64,000 nt of DNA from Clitoria ternatea (taxonomy: Eukaryota > Streptophyta > Magnoliopsida > Fabales > Fabaceae), in the NCBI GenBank assembly GCA_037962975.1, contig CM075676.1, positions 27,213,001-27,277,000 on the forward strand, in the 5' to 3' direction. Of this stretch, positions 12,401 through 23,200 are shown piece by piece. The position numbers were made by a program, and so were the translations under genes. Under the pieces are notes generated by a model, which saw only the letters and a list, made by a program, of their open reading frames with translations, was not told the origin of the DNA and did no database searches. The number at the start of each line of letters is the position of its first letter. Within the stretch, counting starts at the first letter, position 1.

Positions 12401-13655
12401 GTGAAAAACCAAACTCCTTGTTCATTTCCTCTTGTTTGATTCATTTCATTTTTTATGATTTCCATCTTGGTGAAGTGGTGGTTACGAGTGGTGTGGGTGA
12501 TTTTGATTTGGATAATATGGTGGCTGACGATGGTGTTCATGATGGTTTTGTTTTGGGTGAGGATGGTATGGTGGTCGTCGTAGTGTGTTGGCTGCGAGTG
12601 GGCAAATATTTTGCATTGTTTTAAACTAACTAATTGATGCAATTACGAGTTGGCTATTCCTCTTATTTTTTATAAAGTTTTAGTTTAGGTGTCTTACCGT
12701 ATAATTTTGTAATTGTTGGGCTGGGTTATTTATGGTTAGATGAGATTGTTTTGAGTTCATTTGATATGATCTGCGTAATTGTCTCAAGTATGAGGAAATA
12801 ACTGGAAAATATAATATGGAGTTCATTGCTGGAGGTAATGCACTGGGGTATTGGATTTCAGAAATTCTGCTTTAATATTTAATACTGCAAGCTCGTTAAA
12901 TTGAAAAAAATGATAGTAGAAATGTACATTTTGTAATAATTGCTTATGTAATTTTGTTTTAATAGGTGCCACTCAATTCAATCAAGGTTGCTCAGGTATG
13001 TACCAACCGTGTTGGTAGTGTTCTAAATCTGTACTTTGGCCAAAGTAATTTACCATTTACTTTTACCTCTTATAGTGCATACTTCAAGTGCCTGGTGCAA
13101 CAAGCTACATGGGTGCATACAGAAGTCAATTCCCGTGTAAGATCTAACCAATGAAAATTAGCATTCATGTTCAACTAGTTCCCACTTATCAGTTTGTTCC
13201 TCTATTTTTTTTTTCAAATTCTAGTTTTTTGTAAGTTACACGTTTTGAATATAGATTAAAAAATGACTAGCATTTTTAAAGAAATACTTTCAGGTATCAA
13301 CAGATGATTAAAATGAGTGTTTTGTTGATTGTGTCACACCCACATGTTAAGTTTCAGAAGTCAAGGTCTATTGTTGTAGAACAACAAGCAAAAGATTTCT
13401 CTAGTGGAACATTTAGTTGATGTTAAGGATAGCTGGTGGTCAGCAATTCTAATCAGGTGATCTTAACATAAAAGGATTATTCTATTGCTATTTAGAAGAA
13501 ACTTAGTTTTATGCTATTCTCATGAACATGTCATTAATTAGTATCTTTCAACTTCATTAAAGATCCTGTTGCAGCAGTTCAAGTCATTATCTTATTTTAT
13601 TAATTTTTAAAATTAAAGAAATATTAACTTATTTTTGTTTCTGTCATGTTTATAG

Positions 13656-13706
13656 TGATCTTGCTCGTAATAGGCTGACTGGAGAGATTCCAAGACAAAT
13701 CTAACC
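13656..13706 (+). pseudogene. Possible LRR receptor exon fragment
   Basis: After an AG acceptor the sequence reads 'DLARNRLTGEIPRQI' and then a stop. This is the consensus of a plant leucine-rich repeat and looks most like LRR receptor kinases such as the ERECTA group. The fragment is too short to name the parent gene. It lies inside CACTA 1, 260 bp before the KCBP exons. Confidence 0.4.
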
Positions 13707-13968
13707 TTTACTAGCAAATTGTGAGTGTAACTTCACACTATCTAAAAACTTTGTATATTTATTGTTCTTTTGATTGCATCACATATCTAGTAGCTGCTAA
13801 ATTGCAGCATTCTGTTCTTAAACATTTGTTTAATCACTTAAATTGATGCTAATGCTATATTGTATTAGTTTGGTTGCTTTTACTTGGAAGTTATCCATAC
13901 CCTCAAAAAGTTATGTTTACTCTAAATCTTATATCCTTTTATTCCTTAACTCAACACATTTACTTCAG

Positions 13969-14818
13969 GAACTTGCAGGGCTCATTAAACTTTCAACATA
14001 CACTAGCTTTAGTCTATTTGAATGTCGTAAAGTTGTTACAGGCTCCAAATCACCTGATCTTGGGAATGGCATGTCTTTTTCCCTTCTCCTTGATTCTTGT
14101 GTTATAATATAATCAAACTAAGGTTAATAATCTGATAGTTCTTTTTAATTACTCAGAAGAGTACATTGGATTAGATGATAGCAAATATATTGGAGATCTC
14201 CTTGCGGAATTTAAAGCAGCAAAAGATCGAAGTAAGGGAGAGATGTTGCACTGTAAACTGATATTCAAGAAAAAGTTATTTCGTGAGTCAGATGAAGCGG
14301 TGACAGATCCTATGTTTGTGCAATTGTTTTATGTTCAAGTAGGCTTTCTCATTATGAAACATACATATGATTACAAGCATATCTATTTTATGTATGAAGC
14401 TTTACTTACCTTCAAGTTAGTTATAGATTTATTGATGTTTGATGTGTTGCTACAGTTACAGCATGATTATATTTTGGGTAATTATCCAATTGGAAGGGAT
14501 GATGCTGCGCAGCTTTCTGCATTACAAATCCTGGCTGAGATTGGATTTGTTAGCACACCGAAATCATGCACGTAAGTGATTGTCAATGTTCATTTGGTAT
14601 TAACTATGTTGTAATAATGTTTAGAACCATTTAAATATTCTCCTAGTAAGTGAACTTGTTAATTTCTATTTTCTTGTATACCTGTGTGGCACTGACTGAG
14701 ATTCTGTATTTCTCAGTGACTGGAATTCACTTCTTGAGCGTTTCCTGCCTAGACAAATTTCAACGACACGAGTAAAGCGAAATGAGAGTTTGGCATTCTT
14801 TCTCGTCATCATTCTTTG
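13969..14818 (+). pseudogene. Captured KCBP (kinesin-like calmodulin-binding protein) FERM-region exons
   Basis: Four consecutive exons with introns still present: 13969-14068 (ELAGLIKLSTYTSFSLFECR..), 14157-14338 (EEYIGLDDNKYIGDLLAEF..), 14456-14571 (LQHDYILGNYPIGRDDAAQL..) and 14717-14818 (DWNSLLERFLPRQI..). The order and sequence match the FERM part of the MyTH4-FERM tail of plant KCBP, a minus-end kinesin that acts in trichome shaping and cell division. Acceptors are good; the first donor is GC instead of GT. The fourth exon has a small deletion near 14780-14795 that shifts the frame just before its end. The motor, MyTH4 and calmodulin-binding parts are absent. Retained introns mean it was captured from genomic DNA, not from mRNA. 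It lies in CACTA 1, in the same direction as the leader-like segment. Confidence 0.85.
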
Positions 14819-14904
14819 GTATGAGAAGGAACATCTATTTATTACGTTGACCTTCTATTAATGATCACTCTGAGAAATTTTGTTTTGTAATTTGCATTGT
14901 AGTG

Positions 14905-15228
14905 ACCAACCGGTGTTAAAAGTTTACTTTTTCGTACCGGGCGTTTCAAACAAGACCGGTGTAAAATATCATGTTTATACCGGTTGTTAACAAAAGGATT
15001 GGTGTAAAATTTAATATTTACACCGGTTGTAATAAACAGGACCGGTGTAAATATTAAATTTTACACTTGTCGTTGTGCAAAAAACCGGTGTAAAAAATAT
15101 TTTTCTCACCGGTCTCAAAACCGGTGTAAAAAGTTCATATTTTTCTCACCGGCTCCATCCACACCGGTCCTACAACCGGTGTAAAAGGCAAAAAAGGACC
15201 GGTGTAAAAAGCCTTTTTTCTACTAGTG
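14905..15228. repeat. Right subterminal repeats of CACTA 1
   Basis: At least eight ACCGGTGTAAA-type units in direct and inverted orientation, ending in the terminal CTACTAGTG. They mirror the left subterminal block. Confidence 0.85.
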
Positions 15229-15690
15229 CCCAGAGACATAGCCTATTGCACAAAAGAAGAGAAGTCTAGTCCTAGAAAAATAAGCAGTGACATGTGAAAA
15301 AACTAAAGAGCTCCTCAAGGCTAGTTTCATACATGAAATTCACTATTGATCATTGGTCTCTAATGTAGTCAGGCATAAGAAGGCCAATGACAAGTAGAGA
15401 ATTTGTACAAGGCTAGTTTCATACATGAAATTCACTATTGATCATGGGTCTCCATATTAGTTAATGATTCATTTGGGTATCAGTATCTTTTGTTCATGAA
15501 TGCATACCCCAGATACAACCAAATTCTAATGTGGGAAGAGGACGATGAAAAAACATTAATAAATGACAAAGGTGTCTTTTGCTGCACCATTTTGCCCTTT
15601 GAATTGAAGGATACCGAAGCCACATACAAACGTATGATGAACAAAGTATTTAAAGGAAAACAAGTCAAATTTGTAGAAGTGTATGTAACA
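15229..15690 (+). pseudogene. Decayed Tat-type reverse transcriptase fragment
   Basis: Continuation of the gypsy element broken by CACTA 1. The frame at about 15490-15690 reads 'MNAYPRYNQILMWEEDDEKT' and later 'MMNKVFKG..VEVYV', matching the RT palm region up to just before the catalytic YVDD box, where homology stops. A segment containing 'TTTCATACATGAAATTCAC' is duplicated in tandem (near 15327 and 15418, about 91 bp apart), so part of the RT has been doubled. The rest of pol is missing. Confidence 0.8.
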
Positions 15691-17026
15691 CACTCATTTT
15701 TAGCTTCCTAATTTCCTAGGTGCTTGTGTGCTTCCTAGTTATGTCTGTTTATTCACGACTCCATGTTGTATACACGACTCCATGTTGTGTACAGTAAAAC
15801 CATGAACTCCTTACTTTTCCAAAAAAAATGTTACTTCCTACAAACCCTCAAAACAAATATGGGATTAGAAATAATATTGAGTTTTAAACCATCTAACACT
15901 ATCTTGACACTATTTCAGGATTAAAAAAAGCACGTGAGATACACGCAATTAGAGGCACAAGGATGTAAAGTCTAACTAGTATAAAACATTCGGCGCGCAA
16001 TGATGCCTCGTCCTCGTTCACAAGCACAATTAAATTGTCAAGAATTCAAGGGGTTTGATTCAAGAATTGGTCCAGTAGAATATTTGAATTATTAGAAACC
16101 CTAATGACATATCTTTTAATTCCTACTGAAAAATAAAACACAATCGAAGTCCATTCTACTATTTTATAACACGTGCAGCGCACGACGATGTAAAATCTAA
16201 ATTAAGTTGTAGATAATATTAATTATGTGTATATTATAACAAAAAATCAAGTATAGCCATAAATATATTTGTTGGTAAAAAAATATAGAAATAAGTATAA
16301 ATTATAAAGTTTTAATAAACATGCAGTATTTGTTCACTGATGCGAGAAAAGTAATGTACAAATTTAATATTTTTTAATTAAATACAAATTTAATATTTGA
16401 AGGGTAAGTAGTTAGGAGTATATTAAAATTTTATTTTTAAAGATAAAAAGAGAGTATTTTAATTTTCTTTTTATTTTGATTTAAAAGTATTAATTTTAAG
16501 ATATAGTTTAATTAGTCTTTCAATTTCAATAATGGTATTTAGTAGTCCACATGGAAGAATGCAAATTCATAATAAAGAGGGATTGATTTTGATCCGAACT
16601 CTTCTCCCTATATCCTTTGCATAAAATAAAATTATGGTGGTTTAAAAGAACTTATTAGAAAGTTATAAATAATAGTTCATAATTTTCGTAAGTTAATTTA
16701 TTTTACAAATTGTATTTAAATTTATAGTATAAGTTTCTATAAAAAACTTTTTGCATAACTTATTAATTAATTTAAGGATTATATATACATCCTTAGTCTT
16801 TTAATATTATAAATATTATTATTTTAAAATTTCAAATTAAAAAAGTGAAATAGAAAAGATACATCGTATACATACATAGAGAGAAGATAAAGAAATAATA
16901 TTCTCTAAGCTCCAACTAAGCCATTGAATGATTCACCTACGATAATAGTATTATATGCTTTTGTTATATAGACTATACATATATAGTGCACTACCGTCAA
17001 CCCAAAAAACTTATAGAATAGGAAGA
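15691..17026. other. Intergenic AT-rich spacer
   Basis: No gene is recognisable. It runs from the truncated RT to the promoter of the phosphoglycerate-mutase-like gene. A short tandem duplication 'CACGACTCCATGTTGT' occurs near 15757-15795. The remainder is AT-rich and without clear repeats. Confidence 0.6.
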
Positions 17027-17032
17027 CACGTG
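17027..17032 (+). promoter_or_regulatory. G-box (CACGTG)
   Basis: A palindromic CACGTG within GACACGTGGA, about 220 bp upstream of the proposed start codon. This is the core bound by plant bHLH and bZIP factors. Its use here is inferred from position only. Confidence 0.35.
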
Positions 17033-17160
17033 GAACACTCGCAGAAAAGACAGAGGCGAAGCAACGAAGAAATGAAAACGTTGAGATGAAGATGTGGGAA
17101 CGAAGCATCGAGGAAACGGAAATGTCGAGTATAAACAATAAAGTAAACTACATTAACGTT

Positions 17161-17168
17161 TATATATA
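17161..17168 (+). promoter_or_regulatory. TATA box of the phosphoglycerate-mutase-like gene
   Basis: TATATATA followed by a C/T-rich initiator region (CCCCTTCTTTTTCC) and a pyrimidine-rich leader up to the ATG at 17248. The spacing of about 80 bp to the ATG fits a short 5' UTR starting near 17190-17200. Confidence 0.5.
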
Positions 17169-17247
17169 TCCCCTTCTTTTTCCTTTTCACTCTCTCTGTT
17201 TGAAATTCTTAGTTGTTGTGACCAAAGTTACCTTCAACAACACTTGA

Positions 17248-17282
17248 ATGGCCGAGTCTTCCATCACTGATTCCCTTCCCAG
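17248..17282 (+). CDS. PGM-like gene, exon 1 (proposed)
   Basis: ATG in AAATGGCC-like context opens MAESSITDSLP and ends CCCAG before GTTTTC, a good donor. It follows a TATA box and a pyrimidine-rich leader and lies in the right orientation, with no other start upstream of the RHGE exon. Assignment rests on position, the donor and a plausible short N-terminus. Confidence 0.55.
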
Positions 17283-20200
17283 GTTTTCTTTTATCTTAAT
17301 TTTCCATTTGTGCCAGTATTTTGTTATACCATGCTTATTATGATATACTATGATTATAATTTTTTGTTAACATTAAAATAAATAAATAAATAAAAGTTTA
17401 TATTCACAGCATCAAGGATATTGGCTCAGTGAGTTGGTTAACAAGTTCGAGTTATCATAAGCTCTGTAATACATCTTCAATTTACATAAACCAAAATGAC
17501 ATATATAAACGGTATCTCAGTTTTTCTTTTTATTAGCAAATAACAAAATATATTATAAGCAACTACAAGATGTACTCAAATCCTAACAAAAGATCTTAAA
17601 AAAACACGAAAAATAAAAACCAAGAGACCCTTATGAGGTTATTAAGCAAGTTTGAGACCCATTTGTCTATTCAAAGAAGGAATAAAAGTAACCTCTTTTC
17701 TTCGAGATGGTCCAAGATCATGATGTCATCTTAATTTTATCTAAAACCTATTTAATAGAAGAAACCTCATTTATGAATAATCTGTTATCCTTTTCCTACA
17801 AAATAGATGCAACTACCGCCATCTGTATACTCTCTCATGGTAAATTTAAATGGACATGGATCCTTTCTAATTAATTTTCCTTTTATCTCTCATCATCATA
17901 TTTTTTACAGCGGATAGGAAAATGATCTACGTAAAAAATATCAATTTTTATATTGGTTATAAAATAATCAGTATAAAAAGTAAATATAAATTTTTTAATT
18001 ATTTTTATATTGATTTATTATACCAATTATAAACATATCAAATATAAAAAATGTAACACCCTCGGTTAACTAGGACAATTCATTCCACTAGATTGTTCTA
18101 CTTAACTGAGGGGTTACTATTTTTATAGAAGTGTGGAAGTGTAAAAATTTTTGTTTTATAAACTCAACCACAAACCGTAACGACACCATAATCATAGAAC
18201 TGAAATACCATAAAACAATTAACTAAAACCAAAGTAACGACATTAAGTACAATAAAAGGTAAAATCAAAATGAGTAACATCATCACTCGTGGTGGGTAAC
18301 ATCATCAGGATATATACACATCAGTACAAAATACTAGCATCATCAATCCCATCCTACTAGAACTATAGGGGCATGCAGGCTCCCTGGCTAAATATTCAAA
18401 CAAAACAAAACAAAAGTTAACTTAGCAATCTCTAATTACCACTAGGAGGAGAATCTGGACGGTCTGGCCCAAAAGTGGCTAGTGACAGGGAGGGAAATCC
18501 AGCGTCTGGTAGCGATCCTGAGCTCGACGATGGTTGATCTGGTGTGGGTGAAGAAAGTTCTTGTTGTATTATCAAAGGACTCCCGCATCAAGTCTCTTGC
18601 AGCAGGGGACATCTCATGAAACTGCTCGGTACCCCCATACATGTAAGTCTGGAACACATGTCTGAGGAATCTGCGAGACTGGTCCCATTGTCTCCTATCA
18701 AGGGAAACATCCATCTGAGTGGTAACGGGAGCAACAGGGGGACCGAATCCTCCATCTTCATATTTGGTATATACTTCCCTACCAGCTCGACTGCCGATGC
18801 TATCAGGGCAAGAGGAGGTGCTGACGCTGCCACTGCGTCAAGGAACTCTATAGGTGGAAGCTGGACTGGCAGGGAAGGAAGATCTGTCGGGTCAGCCATA
18901 GCCACATCAGTCGATGCAGATCTAGTGCCTCTCAGAGGTTGATCTTTAGGACGGCCTTCTAGAACCTCCATGATAACTGGTAATTGGTGGAAGGTTAGTA
19001 GAATCAGTCATCGCTATGTCATCAAGAACAAGTCTATGGTCTTCCTTTGCTCTTGGCGCGCTTATGCCTAGTACGTGAATGAAGGTGAATCGGTGGTCTA
19101 CAATAGGCGTAAGGGTGATCTCTCTCTTCTAAATAAATCAGAGGATGTCATTTCTAACGCTCCCTTACAATCATCAATCAATTATAATGGTACTCGCACT
19201 CAGGGGAAAAACTAGTTCTTCTAGGTTATATCACACCTTTCTAACTTTCCTAACGTTCCCAGTACCATACCCTAGTTCCACAACTAATCTCTACTACATT
19301 CAAGATAGATTCTATCACAACAGTTATGTAATCACAGTTACAATGTATTAATGTTATGCAATGCATGAATTCTTTCAATGTGTTTTAGATTATCCATCTT
19401 TCTTATTAGTCTATATGTATGCATGTGGGCCCATTCTCATCTCATCAGTCATACTCATCATCATCATTCTCAAAACCCATCATGTACAGGCTGCCCCTAT
19501 GCATAGTGTTTCTGAACTAGAGTGGTCGGAGCCCACCAAGTCCTCTCAGCTCATACTCGGGTATGATGGACTCACAGGTCAACTCAATATTGGCCATCTC
19601 ATCATATCAATCATACTAGGACTTGGCTCTCAACGACTATAGTGACATTTCATCTGGGTCGAAGTACATTAGGGTTGCAACAAACTGTCCGACATTGGGC
19701 ACGACTCCAAACCATTGGATGCCTGAACCAATGTACTCCCAAGGTTCTCTACAGAGACCGGACGTACTGCCCTCCAGCGTACCTCGGTGTATGCTCTAGT
19801 TTCTCAATCAAACATTCTCATGTAATGATGCATGTCATATATTATTATTATTCTTTCTCTTAATCCTCTTCATCGGTAAAGTCCCATTAATGATTCATTT
19901 TCATTCTCGATACCCTTAATTTCGTAGGTATTATCCAAGTCTAAGGGTAGCTTTATGGGTTATGTGAATAAGTTAAGGATTATGGTAATTAGGCTTTTAA
20001 AGGTTGGGTGTGGTTTAATATATTATCTCATCCATATACATACAATCACATCACTTCTTTGGTGACCGGTAATTGAGAATAAAAATGACCAAGCGTATCA
20101 TCTCTTTACACATCGGGTACGGTTCATCATCTTCTCATACTCATCACTCTCCACCTCGCATACTTCGCTTTTCATTACATGACTCATTACCTTGACGGGT

Positions 20201-23200
20201 ACATAGTTCTTATTTTCTGATGTATCATCAATGTATCATATCACGCAAACATATTTCACAGTGTAATCAGACGATGTCAATGTCATCACAATTACTTAAC
20301 ATTGAAAATACATTCAATACATTTTACTCGTCTCACCTAATTATCCCACGGGTATTACTTAGTCGTCCCTTATTACTCTCCCTTGTCTAATCCGTCCCCC
20401 TATCGTTCAAGCTATGTCTTATGAATTTTATTATTTTCTAAAAGTTGCAGCTATCTTACCTACAAACCTTCTCTTAACTTACTTGAGTACCTATTTTGTT
20501 GGGTGATATTTGATCCAAGTTTATTTCTATATTTTATTTGAGTGTCAGCTGGTTGTAAAGTAAACTTTATTTCTAAATGTTTGAAATGATGTTTCAAGTG
20601 ATCAAGTAACATTCTTACCTTGTTGGTATCTCCTAGCGATGATTTTCATAGGTCTGGTATGTTATAGTGACTTGTTACTACGCCTAAGTAACATTAATTG
20701 CTTAAAGTGTTTATTATCATTAAGTGTTAATAGCTATATTCTAATCTCGTAAACAGATATTGGTTTCTTTCCAAATATACTAATTTTATTCCCCTAAATA
20801 TCATTTGTCTATTTTAGTGTAATTCAATCGATCTTAACCACTTATACATTATATACCTATATTTAGTCATCCTATAAATAATTTAGTCACTTAGGTCCTA
20901 GAATTAACATATTTTATTGAGAAAGTTCATAATTTAGGACTTATATTATTATTATTATTATTACACCCTTATAGATGTCCTTCTTATTATCCTAGGTAGT
21001 AATTACTTGTAAGTTCATTTACCATTAATTTATTTTTTTTACCATTCTGCATTTTAGTATTCCTTCCTAATTTGTAACTTACTAGTAATTGACTTACTTA
21101 ACTCTTATACTTACACTTTGTCATTTACTTGTTATCTCTAGATTTTTATCTTAATAACTTAACTTTTAATCTAGCTTTAGACGTCATAAGCCATAAGACC
21201 TAGCCTTAGTAGTACCTAGTATTTTAACATTTGCTCAACCATTAATCACATTATTATTTACACCCTTATTTTATTTAAAATACCATTATGTTGCTTAATT
21301 AGTTATTACTTAATTTGTAAATTTAGTTTCATTATCTCATTAACTAAAAGAGTCTTAGAATAGTTCTTTTGAAAATCCAATGAAATAAAATAAGGTACCG
21401 AGAATGTCTCGTCCTGTGAAATTTCTCGAAAAATATGTGTTTCTTGAACGACTCCGGCCTTTTAGCGATGAACTAAATTTCTAATTACGGGGCTTGGACA
21501 AATTTTACACAAATTACATCAAGATATATAAAAATATAAAATTTACTTATACAACCATATTGAATACTAACCAAGCCCGCCTAACACTAAAATCCATAAT
21601 GCTTCGTCTTGGCTCCAATTCTGGTACAATTTCTTTCGGTCACCCGATCATGGAGGCACGCATTACGAGATTTTATAAAATACTCATTTTTAATTTATTT
21701 TTTTTCTTAATATAACAAAATTGTTATCGGTTACCAAAAATTGTATAGTTTAAAATCCGACCGTTGGATTGCGTCAAAACTTAAAACTATGATCGCCAGA
21801 TATTAGATTAATGTAACGGGACAATTCTAAGACATATTAACCAAAAAGGAGCTCCCCTTAGCTCATAGTAGCTCACAGGTTTGGTGGGGAAGCAAGGGTG
21901 GATCAGTGAAACTTTGCTATATGTTCCCGATTGCTCACCGATAAATGTCGATAACTCCTCATCCTAGAATTTTCAACATGCATGGTTAGAATTAAAGGGA
22001 AACAGCCATGCTTTTGGCTTCAACCAGCAAGGGTCCCAACATTTAAATTTCAAGGCAAAATAAGAATTTGACCATAAGAATTCAAGAACAATGATCAAGA
22101 GGAAAAATTGCCAAACTCACCTAGGATGGCCTTAGAAGAACTCACGGCCTTGAAGCTCCAACAAGGGGGATGGACAGTCACGGTTTCAAGCCTCCAACAG
22201 CAAGGGAAATACCACTTAATTTTCAAAATAAAACAGAATTTGAACCACAAGAAAATTTAAGAATAATGACTAAGGAAAATTTTCAAACTCACCTTGGAAG
22301 GATCTATGTGGTTCACGGTTTTGGAAGCTCCTCAAGCAAAAGGGTGAGATGAATTTTCAAGAGCCATACATGCAAGGAATTTTGGAATTGAAGGGCTGTT
22401 GGGTTAAGATTTTTCCGTGACTAGAGAAAAAGAAGAGGAAGATAAAATTTGTAGAAAAGTGGAAGGTAATGGTGGAGGGTGATTGTGATTTAGTGGAATA
22501 TGGTCGTGGTTGACGGTGGTTTGTGGAAGAGGTGAAAGGGGTTGTTGAAGTTGTAGAATTTAGGATGAAGAAGAATTGGTGCTGGGTTCTGGCTGTGAAT
22601 GGGTTCAAAGAGTGAAGTAGAATTGGTTTAAAGGAATATCATGAGTATTTAGTATTAATAGACATGACATGCATCAAATAGGATTGTTGAGTGCAGTTGG
22701 GATTATGAGTTGGGCACCGTGAGTGGAGTATGTTCTCCTGGGGCTGAGGAGGTGGCTGGTGAGGTGGTTGACTGAAAACCGGTGGCCGAAAAATTGAATT
22801 GTTACCCAATGGTTTTAGGTTTGCATGATTTTTAGGAACCAAAAATGAAAGGTGTTAAAAATAAATATGGTATAATTCGTAGAGGCAGATTCTCGAAAAC
22901 TTCCCAACTCAAAACTTGTAGATCTTCGTTTTCCCTTCGATTTGATATATTATTTGTTACAATCCCGAGATATGCCCGAAACAAGACAGGATGCTTCATT
23001 CATTCCCGAATCAGGTAGGGCTGTAAAGATAAATTTGTAGTTATTTTTACTTTAAGAATTGGTCTTCATTCCATTCATAAGACTTGTATATTTCTTCAAT
23101 ATGGATCCATAAAAAAAAAGAACGAAGCAATTCTAATACCGAAAGAGGGTGATATGCCTATTTTTCTGGAACCAGTTAGCATAGTGACGTGATGAACAGA

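Larger units (their letters stand above)
11871..15228 (+). mobile_element. CACTA element 1, non-autonomous, carrying gene fragments
   Basis: The left end reads AACTAGTGCAAAATAAGC (first base changed from the usual C) and the right end reads CTTTTTTCTACTAGTG, giving CACTA-type terminal inverted repeats. Both ends are followed by 200-330 bp of short subterminal repeats in both orientations built on ACCGGTGTAAAA / TTTACACCGGT. It sits inside a Tat-type gypsy, whose RT frame resumes right after it. The 3 bp flanks (ACA, CCC) do not match, so the target duplication is lost or altered. No transposase was found. The interior holds a leader-like segment, a possible LRR receptor piece and four exons of a KCBP gene. 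Confidence 0.85.

Noticed and set aside
13843..14112. An 89-codon frame over the first KCBP exon, starting in the preceding intron
   Set aside because: Only the exon part (from 13969) matches KCBP. The upstream codons are intron sequence.
17410..17450. A-box/B-box-like pattern (GGCTCAGTGAGTTGG, AAGTTCGAGTTAT) suggesting a SINE or tRNA-like sequence
   Set aside because: No cloverleaf can be drawn, there is no poly(A) tail or flanking duplication, and both boxes are imperfect.
17930..18051. Inverted 'TTATATTGGTTATAAAA / CAGTATAAAAA' units before solo-LTR unit B that resemble worn CACTA subterminal repeats
   Set aside because: Too AT-rich and short to separate from chance, and no terminal CACTA sequence was found nearby.
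18442..18971. Overlapping minus-strand frames of 90 and 127 codons in solo-LTR unit B
   Set aside because: They overlap in different frames, have no recognisable domain and no conserved counterpart beyond position in unit A. Not called as genes.
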